NCBI RefSeq assembly: GCF_025564085.1
Contig: NZ_JAMGZJ010000071.1
Span: 1-64,000, forward strand
DNA from: Silvania confinis
GTDB taxonomy: Bacteria; Pseudomonadota; Gammaproteobacteria; Enterobacterales; Enterobacteriaceae
Direction of reading: 5' to 3'
DNA length: 64,000 nt
The position numbers and the translations under genes are program-made. Under the pieces are notes generated by a model. The model saw nothing but the letters and a program-made list of their open reading frames with translations, was not told where the DNA came from and did no database searches. Shown here piece by piece: positions 44,853 through 58,491 of the stretch (positions within the stretch are counted from its first letter, which is position 1; each line of letters opens with the position of its first letter).

Positions 44853-46565
44853 TTACTCCCAGAAATCCCGAGCGGGATCGCGCACCGGGCGAATAATGCC
44901 CGCACGCACCGTAAAGTCGCCGAAGCCTTCACCCGCTTCGCGCTCTTTCGCCCAGCGCCCGACCAACTCGTCAATTGACTCCAGAATTTCCGGTTCGGTA
45001 ATGTTTTCGCGATACATCCGCGGAATACGCGTTCCACTACGGTTCCCGCCCAGATGCACGTTGTAGCGGCCCGGAGCTTTACCCACCAGACCCAGCTCTG
45101 CCAGCAGTGCGCGGCCGCAGCCGTTCGGGCAACCGGTCACGCGCATCACGATATGCTCATCAGGCATGCCGTGTTTTTCCAGTACCGCTTCCACTTTGTC
45201 GGTGAACGACGGCAGGAAGCGCTCGGCTTCGGCCATCGCCAGCGGACAGGTCGGGAACGACACGCAGGCCATCGAGTTTTCTCGCTGCGGTTTCACCGCG
45301 TCCATCAGCGTATGTTCCCGCGCCAGCTTCTCGATCTTCGCCTTCTGGCTCTCCGGCACACCGGCGATGATCAGATTCTGGTTAGCGGTAATGCGGAACT
45401 CGCCTTTATGGATCTTCGCGATCTCCAGCAGACCGGTTTTCAGCGGTCGGCCTGGATAATCCAGAATACGGCCATTCTCGATAAACAGCGTCAGATGCCA
45501 TTTATTGTCGATGCCCTTCACCCAGCCAATGCGATCGCCGCGACCGGTGAATTCGTAGGGACGGATCGGTTCAAACGTAATGCCTGCCCGACGCTCCACT
45601 TCTTCCTTGAAGGTGTCGACGCCGACGCGCTCAAGGGTGTATTTAGTCTTAGCGTTTTTACGATCGGTACGGTTACCCCAGTCGCGCTGCGTGGTGACCA
45701 CAGCTTCGGCCACCGCAAGCGTATGTTCCAGCGGCAGATAGCCAAACTCGCTCGCGGTGCGGGCGTAGGTTTTCTTGTTACCGTGCTCAATGGATAAGCC
45801 GCCACCCACCAGCAGGTTAAAGCCCACCAGCTTGCCGTTCTCGGCAACTGCGACAAAGTTCATGTCGTTAGCGTGCAGATCGATATCGTTCTGCGGCGGG
45901 ATCACTACCGTGGTTTTAAACTTACGCGGCAGATAGGTCTGGCCGAGGATCGGTTCAACGTCGGTAGTGGCCACTTTTTCCTGATCGAGCCAGATCTCAG
46001 CATAGGCACGGGTCTGCGGCAGCAGATGCTCGGAGATCTTCTTCGCCCATTCGTAAGCTTCGGCGTGCAGCTCGGACTCGTACGGGTTGGAGGTGCACAA
46101 CACGTTACGGTTCATGTCGTTGGCGGTCGCCAGCGCGTCCAGCCCAACCGAGTGCAGCATCTGGTGTACCGGCTTCACGTTCTTCTTCAGAATGCCGTGG
46201 AACTGGAAGGTCTGACGGTTAGTCAGACGAATGCTGCCGTAAATCGTGTTGTCGTGAGCGAATTTATCGATCGCCTGCCACTGTTTGGTGGTGATTACCC
46301 CACCCGGCAGACGGCAGCGCAGCAGCATCGCATGACGCGGCTCCAGCTTTTGTTCGGCACGCTCGGCGCGGATATCGCGGTCGTCCTGCTGGTACATACC
46401 GTGGAAACGGATCAGCAGGAAGTTATCGCCTTTAAAACCGCCGGTCAGACCGTCGTTTAAATCTTCAGCAATGGTGCCGCGCAGGTAGTTACTGTCAACC
46501 TTCATGCGCTCGGCATCAGTCAGTTTGCCTTCGACCACCAGAGGGCCAGGATGTTTTTCGCTCAT
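44853..46565 (-). CDS. cysI: Sulfite reductase hemoprotein beta-component
   Basis: A 570-residue siroheme/4Fe-4S enzyme that reduces sulfite to sulfide with six electrons. The cluster cysteines are in [11 protein letters not shown] (about 434-440) and [10 protein letters not shown] (about 479-483). Siroheme contacts include [16 protein letters not shown] and [12 protein letters not shown]. It overlaps cysJ by one base. Confidence 0.98.
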   Translation of the reverse strand: MSEKHPGPLVVEGKLTDAERMKVDSNYLRGTIAEDLNDGLTGGFKGDNFLLIRFHGMYQQDDRDIRAERAEQKLEPRHAMLLRCRLPGGVITTKQWQAIDKFAHDNTIYGSIRLTNRQTFQFHGILKKNVKPVHQMLHSVGLDALATANDMNRNVLCTSNPYESELHAEAYEWAKKISEHLLPQTRAYAEIWLDQEKVATTDVEPILGQTYLPRKFKTTVVIPPQNDIDLHANDMNFVAVAENGKLVGFNLLVGGGLSIEHGNKKTYARTASEFGYLPLEHTLAVAEAVVTTQRDWGNRTDRKNAKTKYTLERVGVDTFKEEVERRAGITFEPIRPYEFTGRGDRIGWVKGIDNKWHLTLFIENGRILDYPGRPLKTGLLEIAKIHKGEFRITANQNLIIAGVPESQKAKIEKLAREHTLMDAVKPQRENSMACVSFPTCPLAMAEAERFLPSFTDKVEAVLEKHGMPDEHIVMRVTGCPNGCGRALLAELGLVGKAPGRYNVHLGGNRSGTRIPRMYRENITEPEILESIDELVGRWAKEREAGEGFGDFTVRAGIIRPVRDPARDFWE

Positions 46566-48370
46566 TAGTAGACATCTCGCTGATAACGGCGCTCTACGCG
46601 CAGCTCACTTAAAAATTCATCCGCCGATTCGATATCCATACCACCGAACTCGGCAATCACTTCCAGTAAAGCCTGCTCAACGTCTTTCGCCATGCGATTG
46701 GCGTCGCCGCAGACATAAATGTGGGCGCCTTCATTAATCCAGCTCCACAGCTCTGCGCCCTGTTCGCGCAGTTTGTCTTGTACGTATATTTTTTGTTTTT
46801 GGTCACGGGACCAGGCTAAATCAATGCGGCTCAGTACGCCCTCTTTAACGTAGCGCTGCCACTCCACCTGATAGAGGAAGTCCTCGGTGAAGTGCGGGTT
46901 ACCGAAGAACAACCAGTTTTTACCGCCAGCATCATCGGCAGCGCGCTGCTGCATAAAGGCGCGGAACGGCGCAATGCCGGTCCCCGGACCGATCATAATC
47001 ACCGGCGTTTCCGGGTTGGCAGGCAGACGGAAATTGTCGTTATGCTCGATAAAGACCCGAACGTCACCCTCTTCTTCAACGCGATCGGCGAGGAAGCTCG
47101 AGGCACCACCCGCACGGGCGCGGCCTTCAATGTCGTAACGCACCACGCCCAGGGTGACATGCACTTCGCTCTCGACTTCCGCTTGCGCAGAGGCGATGGA
47201 ATAGAGGCGCGGCGTCAGCGGACGTAGCAGACCGATTAACGCCTCCGCACCCAGTTGCGCGGGGGCAAAACGCACCATATCCACAATTGGCGTCGTGGTG
47301 GCATAGTGCTGCAGTTTCGCTTTATCACCCACCAGCGGCAGCAGTGCCTCGCTGCGGGTCAGGGTGGCGTAATTTTCCACGATATTGGCAGTGTTGACGG
47401 TCAATTCGAGATGCCACTGCAGCGCTTCAGAGAGCGGCAGGGTTTTGCCTTCAAGCGATACGGATTCATCGCCCTTCAGCCACAGCAGCTCTACCAGCTC
47501 TTTCACCAGCGCTGGATCGTTCTGATACCAGACGCCAAGCGCATCGCCCGGCTGGTAGCGCAGACCGGAGTCGCCCAAATCGATTTCGATATGGCGGACA
47601 TCTTTTTCAGAATCGCGACCGGTGATTTTCTGGTTAACCGAAAGACTCGCCGTCAGCGGCGCTTCTTTGGTATACGGGCTGGAGTGGATTTCGTTGACTG
47701 CGCCAGCAGCGGTCACGGCCGCCTGAGCCGGTGTATCCTGCGGAACACGGGCTTTCAGCACATCAACAATACGCGTACGCCATTCGGCAGCCGCGGCCTG
47801 ATATTCGACGTCGGTATCGACGCGATCCAGCAGGCGCTCACCACCCAGTTCCGCCAGCTTGCTGTCGAAATCTTTCCCGGACTGGCAAAAGAATTCGTAG
47901 GAGGAGTCGCCGAGGCCGAAGACCGCAAACGCGGTACCCGCCAGTTTCGGTGCTTTTTTCGAGAACAAGAACTTGTGCAGCGCAACGGCTTCTTCAGGCG
48001 GCTCACCTTCGCCCTGCGTTGACGTGACGACTACAACCAGTTTTTCTGACGCGATTTGCTTAAATTTATAATCCCCGGCGTTCACCAGGTTCACGTTCAG
48101 TTTGGCTGCGAGCAGGTCGTCGCGCAGTGCTTCGGCGACGCGGCGGGCGTTGCCAGTTTGTGAGGCAGAGATAAGCGTAATTGCCGGGATCTCAACGGCC
48201 GCAGCGGGTGCAGTTACCGCACTGCCAGGCTGCTGATTGAGCATTCCCCAGAAATAACCGGACACCCAGGCGAGCTGGGTAGGCGAAAAATCAGTGGTGG
48301 CCGCCTGCAGGCGTGCCAGTTGCTCCGGGTTCAGGGGAAGCAAATTTGAAGGTGGGGCCTGTGTTGTCAT
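46565..48370 (-). CDS. cysJ: Sulfite reductase flavoprotein alpha-component
   Basis: A 601-residue NADPH-flavoprotein. The N-terminal flavodoxin domain has [15 protein letters not shown] and [12 protein letters not shown]; the FAD part has RLYSIASAQ and the NADPH part [14 protein letters not shown] and [13 protein letters not shown]. It passes electrons to CysI. First gene of the cysJIH operon. Confidence 0.98.
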   Translation of the reverse strand: MTTQAPPSNLLPLNPEQLARLQAATTDFSPTQLAWVSGYFWGMLNQQPGSAVTAPAAAVEIPAITLISASQTGNARRVAEALRDDLLAAKLNVNLVNAGDYKFKQIASEKLVVVVTSTQGEGEPPEEAVALHKFLFSKKAPKLAGTAFAVFGLGDSSYEFFCQSGKDFDSKLAELGGERLLDRVDTDVEYQAAAAEWRTRIVDVLKARVPQDTPAQAAVTAAGAVNEIHSSPYTKEAPLTASLSVNQKITGRDSEKDVRHIEIDLGDSGLRYQPGDALGVWYQNDPALVKELVELLWLKGDESVSLEGKTLPLSEALQWHLELTVNTANIVENYATLTRSEALLPLVGDKAKLQHYATTTPIVDMVRFAPAQLGAEALIGLLRPLTPRLYSIASAQAEVESEVHVTLGVVRYDIEGRARAGGASSFLADRVEEEGDVRVFIEHNDNFRLPANPETPVIMIGPGTGIAPFRAFMQQRAADDAGGKNWLFFGNPHFTEDFLYQVEWQRYVKEGVLSRIDLAWSRDQKQKIYVQDKLREQGAELWSWINEGAHIYVCGDANRMAKDVEQALLEVIAEFGGMDIESADEFLSELRVERRYQRDVY

Positions 48371-48674
48371 GCGTCGTTATGTTCCAGTAGCAAAGCTGAA
48401 TTTTTATCTTAAAGACAGAACAGAGTGTAAGGTTAACGGCGCGGATCATAACAATTAAAGAAGGGATGGAAATAATAAATAACCAAAAGAACTAACCTCT
48501 TTTAGCTATTGTTCTTAACAATAAAAACGATTAATTAAGCCCATGAAAACAAACCATAAAATAGGTGATCATCGCAGCAGGAGTGCAGGCTCGGGATAAT
48601 GACGGTTTTAGTTAATGATAAAAAAGGTACTTTCCGGTACTCTACGGCGGTTTTTTCCGCAATTCTGAGAGTTC
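48371..48674. promoter_or_regulatory. cysJ-queD divergent intergenic region
   Basis: A 304-base A/T-rich gap. On the minus strand TATGAT (48445-48450) is a fair -10 for cysJ with no good -35, as expected for a CysB-activated promoter. No ORF with a ribosome site and no RNA gene was found. Confidence 0.45.
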
Positions 48675-49040
48675 ATGATGTCCACCACACTGTTTAAAGA
48701 TTTCATCTTCGAAGCCGCCCATCACCTGCCTCACGTCCCGGAAGGGCATAAATGTGGTCGCCTGCACGGGCACTCATTTATGGTGCGCCTGGAGATTACG
48801 GGTGACGTCGATCCGCACACCGGTTGGATCATGGATTTTTCCGAGCTGAAGGCTGCGTTTAAACCGACCTATGATCGTCTCGATCATTATTATCTGAATG
48901 ATATTCCGGGTCTGGAGAATCCGACCAGTGAAGTGCTGGCGAAATGGATTTGGGATGAGATGAAGCCGCTGGTCCCCCTGCTGAGTTCGGTGATGATCAA
49001 AGAAACCTGTACGGCGGGCTGCGTGTATCGCGGGGAGTAA
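48675..49040 (+). CDS. queD: 6-carboxytetrahydropterin synthase QueD
   Basis: A 121-residue PTPS-family enzyme for queuosine synthesis, E. coli length. It carries [24 protein letters not shown] in order, with the zinc histidines and catalytic Cys (about residues 12-35), and the C-terminal [13 protein letters not shown]. Product of QueD is the substrate of QueE, encoded 0.9 kb downstream on the other strand. Confidence 0.97.
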   Translation: MMSTTLFKDFIFEAAHHLPHVPEGHKCGRLHGHSFMVRLEITGDVDPHTGWIMDFSELKAAFKPTYDRLDHYYLNDIPGLENPTSEVLAKWIWDEMKPLVPLLSSVMIKETCTAGCVYRGE

Positions 49041-49094
49041 TTTTCTCTTTCGTTCTGCTGCTCCCGAGTCCTCGGGAGCACGTTGGCTGATTCG

Positions 49095-49883
49095 TTAGCG
49101 CACCAGATACCCGCCATCAACGGCCAGAATATGGCCATTCACATAGTCAGACGCCCTGCTGGCAAGAAAAATCATCGCCCCCATTAAATCTTGCGGATCT
49201 CCCCAGCGGTTAGCGGGAATATGCTCCAGCACGCGCTTATATTCTTTTGGTGTACTGCGCGTTATCGCGGTGATGTCCGTTTCGTAATAGCCCGGCGCGA
49301 TACCGTTAACCTGAATATTGTACTGGCCTAATTCATCGCAGTAGGCTTTTGTTAAGCCCGCCAGCGCATGTTTTGTGGCGGAATAAGCCGGAGACCATCT
49401 GCCGCCCAGAGATGAGAAAACCGAGCAGACATTGATAATCTTACCGCTACGACGCGGGATCATAATTTTTGCCGCCTCGTGGCTGAGTTCAAATGCCGCG
49501 GTCAGATTCACGTTAATCATGGGATCCCAGTCATCGCGCCCAAAACGTTCGACTTTGTTTAGCTTACAGATCCCGGCATTATTGACCAGAATATCCAGCG
49601 AACCAAAATGCTGGCAGCAGGCATTGATTATCTGTTGCGGCACACCCTCAGCGGCAATATCCACAGACAAGAATTCAACCTCAACGCCCTGCGCTTCAAT
49701 AAGCTCGCGGGTTCTGACATTCTCGCTACTGATGCCTGCGATAAACAGATTTGCTCCGGCTTTCGCCATCGCCACGGCAAAAGCTTGCCCCAGCCCCCGG
49801 TTGCCGCCGGTCACAATGGCCGTCTTTCCCTTGAGGGAGAAAAAATCCATGGAAAATGCGTTGAGTGATTCTGTAGACGTCAT
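49095..49883 (-). CDS. ygcW: YgcW-like short-chain dehydrogenase
   Basis: A 262-residue SDR oxidoreductase. The NAD site is IVTGGNRGLGQAFA (about 20-33), the NNAG motif is present, and the catalytic Tyr-Lys lies in PAYSATKHALAG. It closely resembles E. coli YgcW. The ATG at 49883 (MTSTESLNAFS) fits the family. In E. coli this gene is part of a longer ygc cluster that is missing here. Substrate unknown, probably a sugar acid or polyol. Confidence 0.9.
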   Translation of the reverse strand: MTSTESLNAFSMDFFSLKGKTAIVTGGNRGLGQAFAVAMAKAGANLFIAGISSENVRTRELIEAQGVEVEFLSVDIAAEGVPQQIINACCQHFGSLDILVNNAGICKLNKVERFGRDDWDPMINVNLTAAFELSHEAAKIMIPRRSGKIINVCSVFSSLGGRWSPAYSATKHALAGLTKAYCDELGQYNIQVNGIAPGYYETDITAITRSTPKEYKRVLEHIPANRWGDPQDLMGAMIFLASRASDYVNGHILAVDGGYLVR

Positions 49884-49944
49884 GTCGATTACTCTCCCTG
49901 AAACACAATGATTGCCGGCCCGCCCGACAATCACGATGACAATG

Positions 49945-50616
49945 CTAAGCGATATTCAGATATTTATGGGTTTGCATTGAGAGGCGCCAGTTGCGCGCAA
50001 TGCAGGTTTCGATGCACAGACGGGTAGCATCCTCTTTCTGACTGATTGGCTGTAGCGCAATCACACGCTGCTTGTCGTCAGACAACGTGGCCAGCAGTTC
50101 ATCCAGCGCTTCGATATCACGCATACGACCGACCGGGTGCTTGATTTCATCGGCACGCTCCAGCGCCTGGGACAATACGTCATATCCGCCGCGCATATTC
50201 ACTTTTGGCGAAACCGTTACCCAGGTCGTATGTGTGCAGCGCACTTCGTGCGTACCGCTGGTCTCGATCTGACAGCTGAAACCGTTGTGCTCCAACAGCG
50301 AGGTCAGCGGGGTGAGATCGTGGATGCAGGGTTCACCGCCGGTGATCACCACATGGCGCGCCGTCCAGCCCTGACGACCAATAATCGCCAGCAGATCTTC
50401 CGGGTTTGCCGCACCCCATTTATCGCTCTCTTTGGTTTTGGCCAGAATGCTGAACAGCGACACTTCCCGATCGCTAAGCGTATCCCAGGTATGTTTGGTG
50501 TCGCACCAGGCACAGCCAACCGGGCATCCCTGCAAACGAATAAAAATTGCGGGCACGCCGGTGAAGTAACCCTCGCCTTGCAGGGTCTGGAACATCTCAT
50601 TAATCGGGTACTGCAT
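49945..50616 (-). CDS. queE: 7-carboxy-7-deazaguanine synthase QueE
   Basis: A 223-residue radical SAM enzyme of queuosine synthesis. The cluster cysteines are in GCPVGCAWCDTKHTW, of the unusual spacing seen in enteric QueE, and VITGGEPCIHD follows. ATG 50616 (MQYPINEMFQTLQGEG) is the family start, two codons inside the open frame. Confidence 0.97.
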   Translation of the reverse strand: MQYPINEMFQTLQGEGYFTGVPAIFIRLQGCPVGCAWCDTKHTWDTLSDREVSLFSILAKTKESDKWGAANPEDLLAIIGRQGWTARHVVITGGEPCIHDLTPLTSLLEHNGFSCQIETSGTHEVRCTHTTWVTVSPKVNMRGGYDVLSQALERADEIKHPVGRMRDIEALDELLATLSDDKQRVIALQPISQKEDATRLCIETCIARNWRLSMQTHKYLNIA

Positions 50617-50700
50617 AGTCAACTCTGAAAAAAGGGGTAATCTGTAATTATCGCAGATGTTGGCCTGCAGGTCATGTGCGAGAGCTGCTTTACCGCAGGC

Positions 50701-50728
50701 ATAAAAAAACCCGCCGAAGCGGGTTTTT
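50701..50728 (-). terminator. eno terminator
   Basis: AACCCGC/GCGGGTT 7-bp stem (50708-50725, loop of four) followed on the minus strand by a run of T. It is 22 bases after the eno stop. Confidence 0.93.
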
Positions 50729-50749
50729 ATTAAGAGTTAAGGTTCAGAA

Positions 50750-52117
<1,368 letters not shown>

Positions 52118-52127
52118 CTAACTTTTC

Positions 52128-53780
<1,653 letters not shown>

Positions 53781-53989
53781 TTAGGGTGAAACGATGGAAT
53801 AACCAGGACGGGAAAGTAGTATACCCGAACACGGCGAGCGCCACAAACTTTCATTCTCCGTCTCCTGTCTCAGGCTTTGACTCACATTGGGAGTGAGAAA
53901 ATAGCCCCTTTGGGGTAAATGTTTTTGACGCAAATCAAGCGCTTGTCATTTAAAAAATCACACAAATTGCGCTTGATCGCAAAAACCCG

Positions 53990-54781
53990 TTAGAGATCAT
54001 ATTCCTGGCGTTTTACTTCCTGCCAGACTTCTTCCATCGCCTCGAGGTCAACGCCGGTCATTTCCAGCCCGCGCGCGGCGATGATGCGCTCCACTTCGCG
54101 GAAGCGACGCTCAAATTTGAGGTTGGCTTTTTGCAGTGCCGTTTCGGCTTTCACCCCTAAATGGCGTGATAAGTTCACCGTCGCAAACAGCAGGTCGCCC
54201 ATCTCCTCTTCCAGCCTGTCCTGATCGACGACAGCCTGCTGCGCTTCGTGCATGACTTCGTCGATTTCTTCGTGCACTTTGTCGAGCACCGGGCCAATAG
54301 TGGTCCAGTCAAACCCGACCGTCGAACAGCGTTTCTGGATCTTATGCGCGCGCATCAATGCTGGCAGGCTGAGTGGGATATCATCCAGCGCCGAGTGCTG
54401 TGCTTTTTCAGCCCGTTCAGCCGTTTTTATCTGTTCCCAGCGGGCCAGTACCTCATGGCTGTTTTCGGCGGTGGCATCGCCAAAAATGTGCGGGTGGCGG
54501 CGTTCCAGCTTATCGCTGATGGCGGCGCAAATGTCATTGAAATCAAAGCGCCCCTCTTCCTGGGCCATTTGTGCATAGAACACCACCTGGAACAGCAGAT
54601 CGCCCAGCTCGCCGCGCAGATCGTCAAAATCTTCACGGGAGATGGCATCCAGCACTTCGTAGGTCTCTTCGAGGGTGTACGGCGCGATGGTCGCGAAAGT
54701 CTGTTCTTTGTCCCACGGACAACCGGTTTGCGGGTCGCGCAAACGTTGCATAATGCCTAGCAGGCGGTCAATTTGGGTCAT
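53990..54781 (-). CDS. mazG: Nucleoside triphosphate pyrophosphohydrolase MazG
   Basis: A 263-residue all-alpha NTP pyrophosphatase with two MazG domains. The N-terminal metal motif is LEETYEVLDAI ... LRGELGDLLFQVVF; the second is HEEIDEVMHEA ... LEEEMGDLLFATVN. In E. coli mazEF lies between relA and mazG; here mazG follows relA after 70 bases. The 224 bases between pyrG and mazG contain no gene. Confidence 0.96.
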   Translation of the reverse strand: MTQIDRLLGIMQRLRDPQTGCPWDKEQTFATIAPYTLEETYEVLDAISREDFDDLRGELGDLLFQVVFYAQMAQEEGRFDFNDICAAISDKLERRHPHIFGDATAENSHEVLARWEQIKTAERAEKAQHSALDDIPLSLPALMRAHKIQKRCSTVGFDWTTIGPVLDKVHEEIDEVMHEAQQAVVDQDRLEEEMGDLLFATVNLSRHLGVKAETALQKANLKFERRFREVERIIAARGLEMTGVDLEAMEEVWQEVKRQEYDL

Positions 54782-54789
54782 ATCAGTTC

Positions 54790-54836
54790 CTGATAAATAA
54801 AAGAGGCCGGGGGGCGTTTTGCGCCTGACCCGGCCT
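54790..54836 (-). terminator. Hairpin after relA
   Basis: AGGCCGGG (54804-54811) pairs with CCCGGCCT (54829-54836) with an inner stem, followed on the minus strand by CTTTTATTTAT. It may end relA transcription before mazG. Confidence 0.75.
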
Positions 54837-54851
54837 GAAAGGAGGGTAATC

Positions 54852-57083
54852 TTATCCGCCGTGCAGACGACGCGCGTCGATCACATCCGGCACCTGGTTC
54901 AGCTTGCCGAGCACCCGGCCCAGCACCTGCAGGTTATAGATTTCAATCGTCATATCGATGGTAGCAAGCTGCTGTCGGGTATCGCTGCGGCTGGCGACCC
55001 CCAGCACGTTCACTTTTTCGTTGGCCAGAATAGTGGTGATGTCGCGCAGCAGGCCGCTGCGATCGTTGGCCGAGACCCGTACCACCAGCGAATAGCCTGC
55101 TGAGTAGCTCTCGCCCCACACCGCATCAACGATACGTTCCGGCGCATGCGACTGTAAATCTTCCAGCTGATCGCAGTCCGCCCGGTGGATGGAGATCCCG
55201 CGTCCCTGAGTGATAAAACCGATGATCTCGTCACCCGGGATTGGCTGACAGCAGCGAGCAATGTGGTGCATCAGATTGCCAACGCCCTCTACCACAACCC
55301 GACCGTTATCTTTGCTGCGATGCGGTGGCGTGTAGCTTTTCTGCTGCAGCAGCTTCAGCGCCGCTGCATCCTGTTCGGCCGCGCTCGGTTTATTGAACTG
55401 CGCCTGCAGGAAATTCACCATCTGGTTGAGGCGAATATCCCCGCCGCCAATCGCCGCCAGCAGCTCGTCCAGCTCGTTAAAGTTATAGCGCGGCAGCAGG
55501 TGCTTCTCTGCCTCTTTCAGGTGGATACCTAAATGCTCCAGCTCATCGTCGAGGATCTGGCGACCGGCAAGAATATTCTTGTCACGATCCTGCTTGCGGA
55601 ACCACGCGTGAATTTTCGAGCGTCCGCGGCTGGTGGTGACATAGCCCAGATTCGGATTCAGCCAGTCCCGGCTCGGGTTCGGCTGTTTCTGGGTGATGAT
55701 CTCAATCTGATCGCCCATCTGCAGTTGATATGTGAACGGCACGATGCGCCCACCGATTTTGGCGCCGATGCAGCGGTGCCCCACATCGCTGTGGATATGG
55801 TAGGCAAAGTCGAGCGGCGTCGAACCCGCCGGAAGATCGACGACATCACCTTTCGGCGTAAAGACGTAAACCCGATCGTCAAAGACCTGGCTGCGCAATT
55901 CGTCGAGCATTTCACCGGAGTCGGCCATCTCTTCCTGCCACGCAATCAGCTTGCGCAGCCAGGCGATACGGTCTTCGTGGCCGGAACGCGCACCGCTGGA
56001 AGTCCCTTCTTTGTACTTCCAGTGCGCGGCGACGCCCAGTTCAGACTCTTCGTGCATTTGTTTGGTACGAATCTGGATTTCAACCGTTTTACCGCCCGGC
56101 CCGAGCACCACGGTATGGATCGACTGGTAGCCGTTCGGTTTCGGGTTGGCGACGTAGTCGTCAAACTCATCCGGCAGGTGGCGGAAATGGGTATGAACGA
56201 TACCCAGCGCGGCGTAGCAGTCCTGCAAGCGCTCGGCCACGATACGCACCGCACGCACGTCAAACAGCTCATCGAAGGCAAGATGCTTTTTCTGCATTTT
56301 GCGCCAGATGCTGTAGATGTGTTTCGGGCGACCATAGACTTCTGCTCGCACGTTTTCTTCTTTCATCGCCTTACGCAACCCACCGACGAATTCGTCGATG
56401 TAATGCTCCCGGTCGATACGGCGTTCGTGCAGCAGTTTCGCAATGCGCTTGTATTCCGCCGGGTGCAGGTAGCGGAAGCAGTAATCTTCCAGCTCCCATT
56501 TCAGTTGCCCGATCCCTAAGCGGTTAGCCAGCGGCGCGTAGATGTTGGTGCACTCTTTTGCCGCCAGCACGCGCTCATCTTCTGGCGCATCTTTCACTTC
56601 GCGCAGATGGGCCACGCGTTCGGCCAGTTTGATCACCACGCAGCGGAAATCGTCCACCATTGCCAGCAGCATGCGGCGGACGTTATCGACTTGTTCAGCG
56701 GAAACTGAATCGGTATGAGCAGCTTTAAGCTGGCGAATGGCCGCCATATCACGCACGCCGTGGATCAGTTCGACGACCGGTTTGCCGACGCTCTCACGCA
56801 GCACCTCTTCGCTGACCACCCCGGCATCGGCAAGCGGGAACAGCAGGGCCGCCTGGAGTGTTTCAATATCCATATTAAGCATGGAGAGGATTTCGACCAT
56901 CTCCACACCGCGCCACAGCAGCAGATCCGCATCGGGGTGCCCCTGGGTAGTGCGCAGACAATAGGCCCAGGTTTCGGTTAAACGTTCACACGACTGCTGG
57001 CTGGATATGCCCAGACTGGCGATCCATTTTTGTGGGTCAAACTCTCCAGCTTTATTGAGATGTGCACTTCTTACCGCAACCAT
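54852..57083 (-). CDS. relA: GTP pyrophosphokinase RelA
   Basis: A 743-residue ribosome-dependent (p)ppGpp synthetase. The degenerate hydrolase domain is N-terminal, followed by the synthetase domain (about 230-380, YGRPKHIYSIWRKMQKK and NPKPNGYQSIHT), TGS (VYVFTPKGDVVDLPAGSTPLDFAY), zinc-finger and C-terminal ACT domains. ATG 57083 (MVAVRSAHLNK) matches E. coli; the frame is open 37 codons further upstream. Confidence 0.98.
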   Translation of the reverse strand: MVAVRSAHLNKAGEFDPQKWIASLGISSQQSCERLTETWAYCLRTTQGHPDADLLLWRGVEMVEILSMLNMDIETLQAALLFPLADAGVVSEEVLRESVGKPVVELIHGVRDMAAIRQLKAAHTDSVSAEQVDNVRRMLLAMVDDFRCVVIKLAERVAHLREVKDAPEDERVLAAKECTNIYAPLANRLGIGQLKWELEDYCFRYLHPAEYKRIAKLLHERRIDREHYIDEFVGGLRKAMKEENVRAEVYGRPKHIYSIWRKMQKKHLAFDELFDVRAVRIVAERLQDCYAALGIVHTHFRHLPDEFDDYVANPKPNGYQSIHTVVLGPGGKTVEIQIRTKQMHEESELGVAAHWKYKEGTSSGARSGHEDRIAWLRKLIAWQEEMADSGEMLDELRSQVFDDRVYVFTPKGDVVDLPAGSTPLDFAYHIHSDVGHRCIGAKIGGRIVPFTYQLQMGDQIEIITQKQPNPSRDWLNPNLGYVTTSRGRSKIHAWFRKQDRDKNILAGRQILDDELEHLGIHLKEAEKHLLPRYNFNELDELLAAIGGGDIRLNQMVNFLQAQFNKPSAAEQDAAALKLLQQKSYTPPHRSKDNGRVVVEGVGNLMHHIARCCQPIPGDEIIGFITQGRGISIHRADCDQLEDLQSHAPERIVDAVWGESYSAGYSLVVRVSANDRSGLLRDITTILANEKVNVLGVASRSDTRQQLATIDMTIEIYNLQVLGRVLGKLNQVPDVIDARRLHGG

Positions 57084-57135
57084 CGTCCTCTCCTTTAGGG
57101 ACCCGTGCCTGTCGAATTCGACAAGCCGAAATTCA

Positions 57136-58434
57136 TCAGTTAAGCGTGAACAACGCCATTGATTCCAGATGCCCAGTGTGCGGGAACATATCAAGCATTG
57201 CCAGACGCTGAATCTGGTAACCCGCGGCTAATAATGCCTCACTGTCCCGGGCAAGCGTCGCCGGGTTACAGGACACATAGACCACACGTTGTGGCGCGAG
57301 TTTAATTATATGCTGCATCACGCCTGGGGCGCCGGCACGTGCCGGATCCAACAGGATTTTGTCAAAGCCGTGCTTCGCCCAGGGCTGCTGAGTGACATCT
57401 TCTTCCAGATTCTCATGAAAAAATGTCACATTATGCAGCGCATTGTTAACTGCGTTGTCGCGCCCTTTCTCCACCAGCGCCGCCACGCCTTCAACCCCAA
57501 CCACGCTTTGTGCCCGTTTTGCCAGCGGCAGGGTGAAGTTGCCCATCCCGCAGAACAGATCGAGCACCCGGTCATTAGGCTGAATATCCAGCCAGGCCAG
57601 CGCCGTCGCGACCATCTGCTGGTTGACACCATCGTTGACCTGAATGAAATCGCGCGGACTGAACGATAAGCGTAGCCCGTCTGAGTCGTACCAGGGCGCT
57701 TCACCGGTTACGTGCTCAAGTATGTCGCTTTGCGGAGCGAGATACAGCGCGAGGTCATGAGAATGCGAAAAGCGTTCCAGTTTTTCGCGATCCCGGGCAG
57801 AAAGTGGCGCGGTATGGCGCAGCACTATCATTGGGCCGCCGTTCGCCAGCACCAGCTCGACGTGTCCCAGATGGCGAACGCCCTGCAGTTCAGAAAGGCA
57901 TGTGCGCACTTCTGGCAGCAGCGCCTCAAGACGGGGCACCAAAATGGGGCACTGATTGATATCGACAATGTCGCTGGAATTGGCCTTGCGAAATCCCATC
58001 TCCAGGCGCGCGGTTTTTGGCAGATAATTCAGGCTCAGACGCGCGCGACGGCGGTAGCCCCAGGGCTCACCGGCGATAATCTCGTTAACGTCATGCTTCA
58101 GAAGTCGCGCCAGAGCACGGCTTTTGCTGCGTTCCTGCAGCGCAACGCTGGCATGCTGTTGCTGGCAGCCACCGCATACGCCATAGTGCGGGCAGCGAGG
58201 CTTCACGCGTTCCGGGCTATCATTAAGACGGCGTTTAACCTGCCCGCGCGCGTACTGGCGTTTCTCTTCCGTCAGAGTGATTTCTGCCCGCTCATCCGGC
58301 AACAGGCCGGGGATAAACAAGGCCTTACCGTCATGGCGCGCCACGCCTTGACCGAAGGGATCGAGGTCTGTGACATCAACAGTTATGATCTGACGCGTCG
58401 TCACGCGTCGCTTTGCAGAGTAGAATTGCGCCAT
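57136..58434 (-). CDS. rlmD: 23S rRNA (uracil(1939)-C5)-methyltransferase RlmD
   Basis: A 432-residue methyltransferase with an N-terminal TRAM domain and a 4Fe-4S site in [14 protein letters not shown]. The SAM domain has [15 protein letters not shown], and the catalytic Cys is in [16 protein letters not shown] 58434 ([10 protein letters not shown]) matches the family. Divergent from barA with a 57-base gap; relA follows after 52 bases. Confidence 0.97.
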   Translation of the reverse strand: MAQFYSAKRRVTTRQIITVDVTDLDPFGQGVARHDGKALFIPGLLPDERAEITLTEEKRQYARGQVKRRLNDSPERVKPRCPHYGVCGGCQQQHASVALQERSKSRALARLLKHDVNEIIAGEPWGYRRRARLSLNYLPKTARLEMGFRKANSSDIVDINQCPILVPRLEALLPEVRTCLSELQGVRHLGHVELVLANGGPMIVLRHTAPLSARDREKLERFSHSHDLALYLAPQSDILEHVTGEAPWYDSDGLRLSFSPRDFIQVNDGVNQQMVATALAWLDIQPNDRVLDLFCGMGNFTLPLAKRAQSVVGVEGVAALVEKGRDNAVNNALHNVTFFHENLEEDVTQQPWAKHGFDKILLDPARAGAPGVMQHIIKLAPQRVVYVSCNPATLARDSEALLAAGYQIQRLAMLDMFPHTGHLESMALFTLN

Positions 58435-58491
58435 TACCGGGTATTTTCTCAAATGAACATATTGACTCTAATTGTCCCATAACGGAACTCC

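Noticed and set aside
57084..57194. N-terminal extension of relA
   Set aside because: The open frame continues 37 codons upstream, but those residues are not part of RelA and extend across the relA leader into rlmD.
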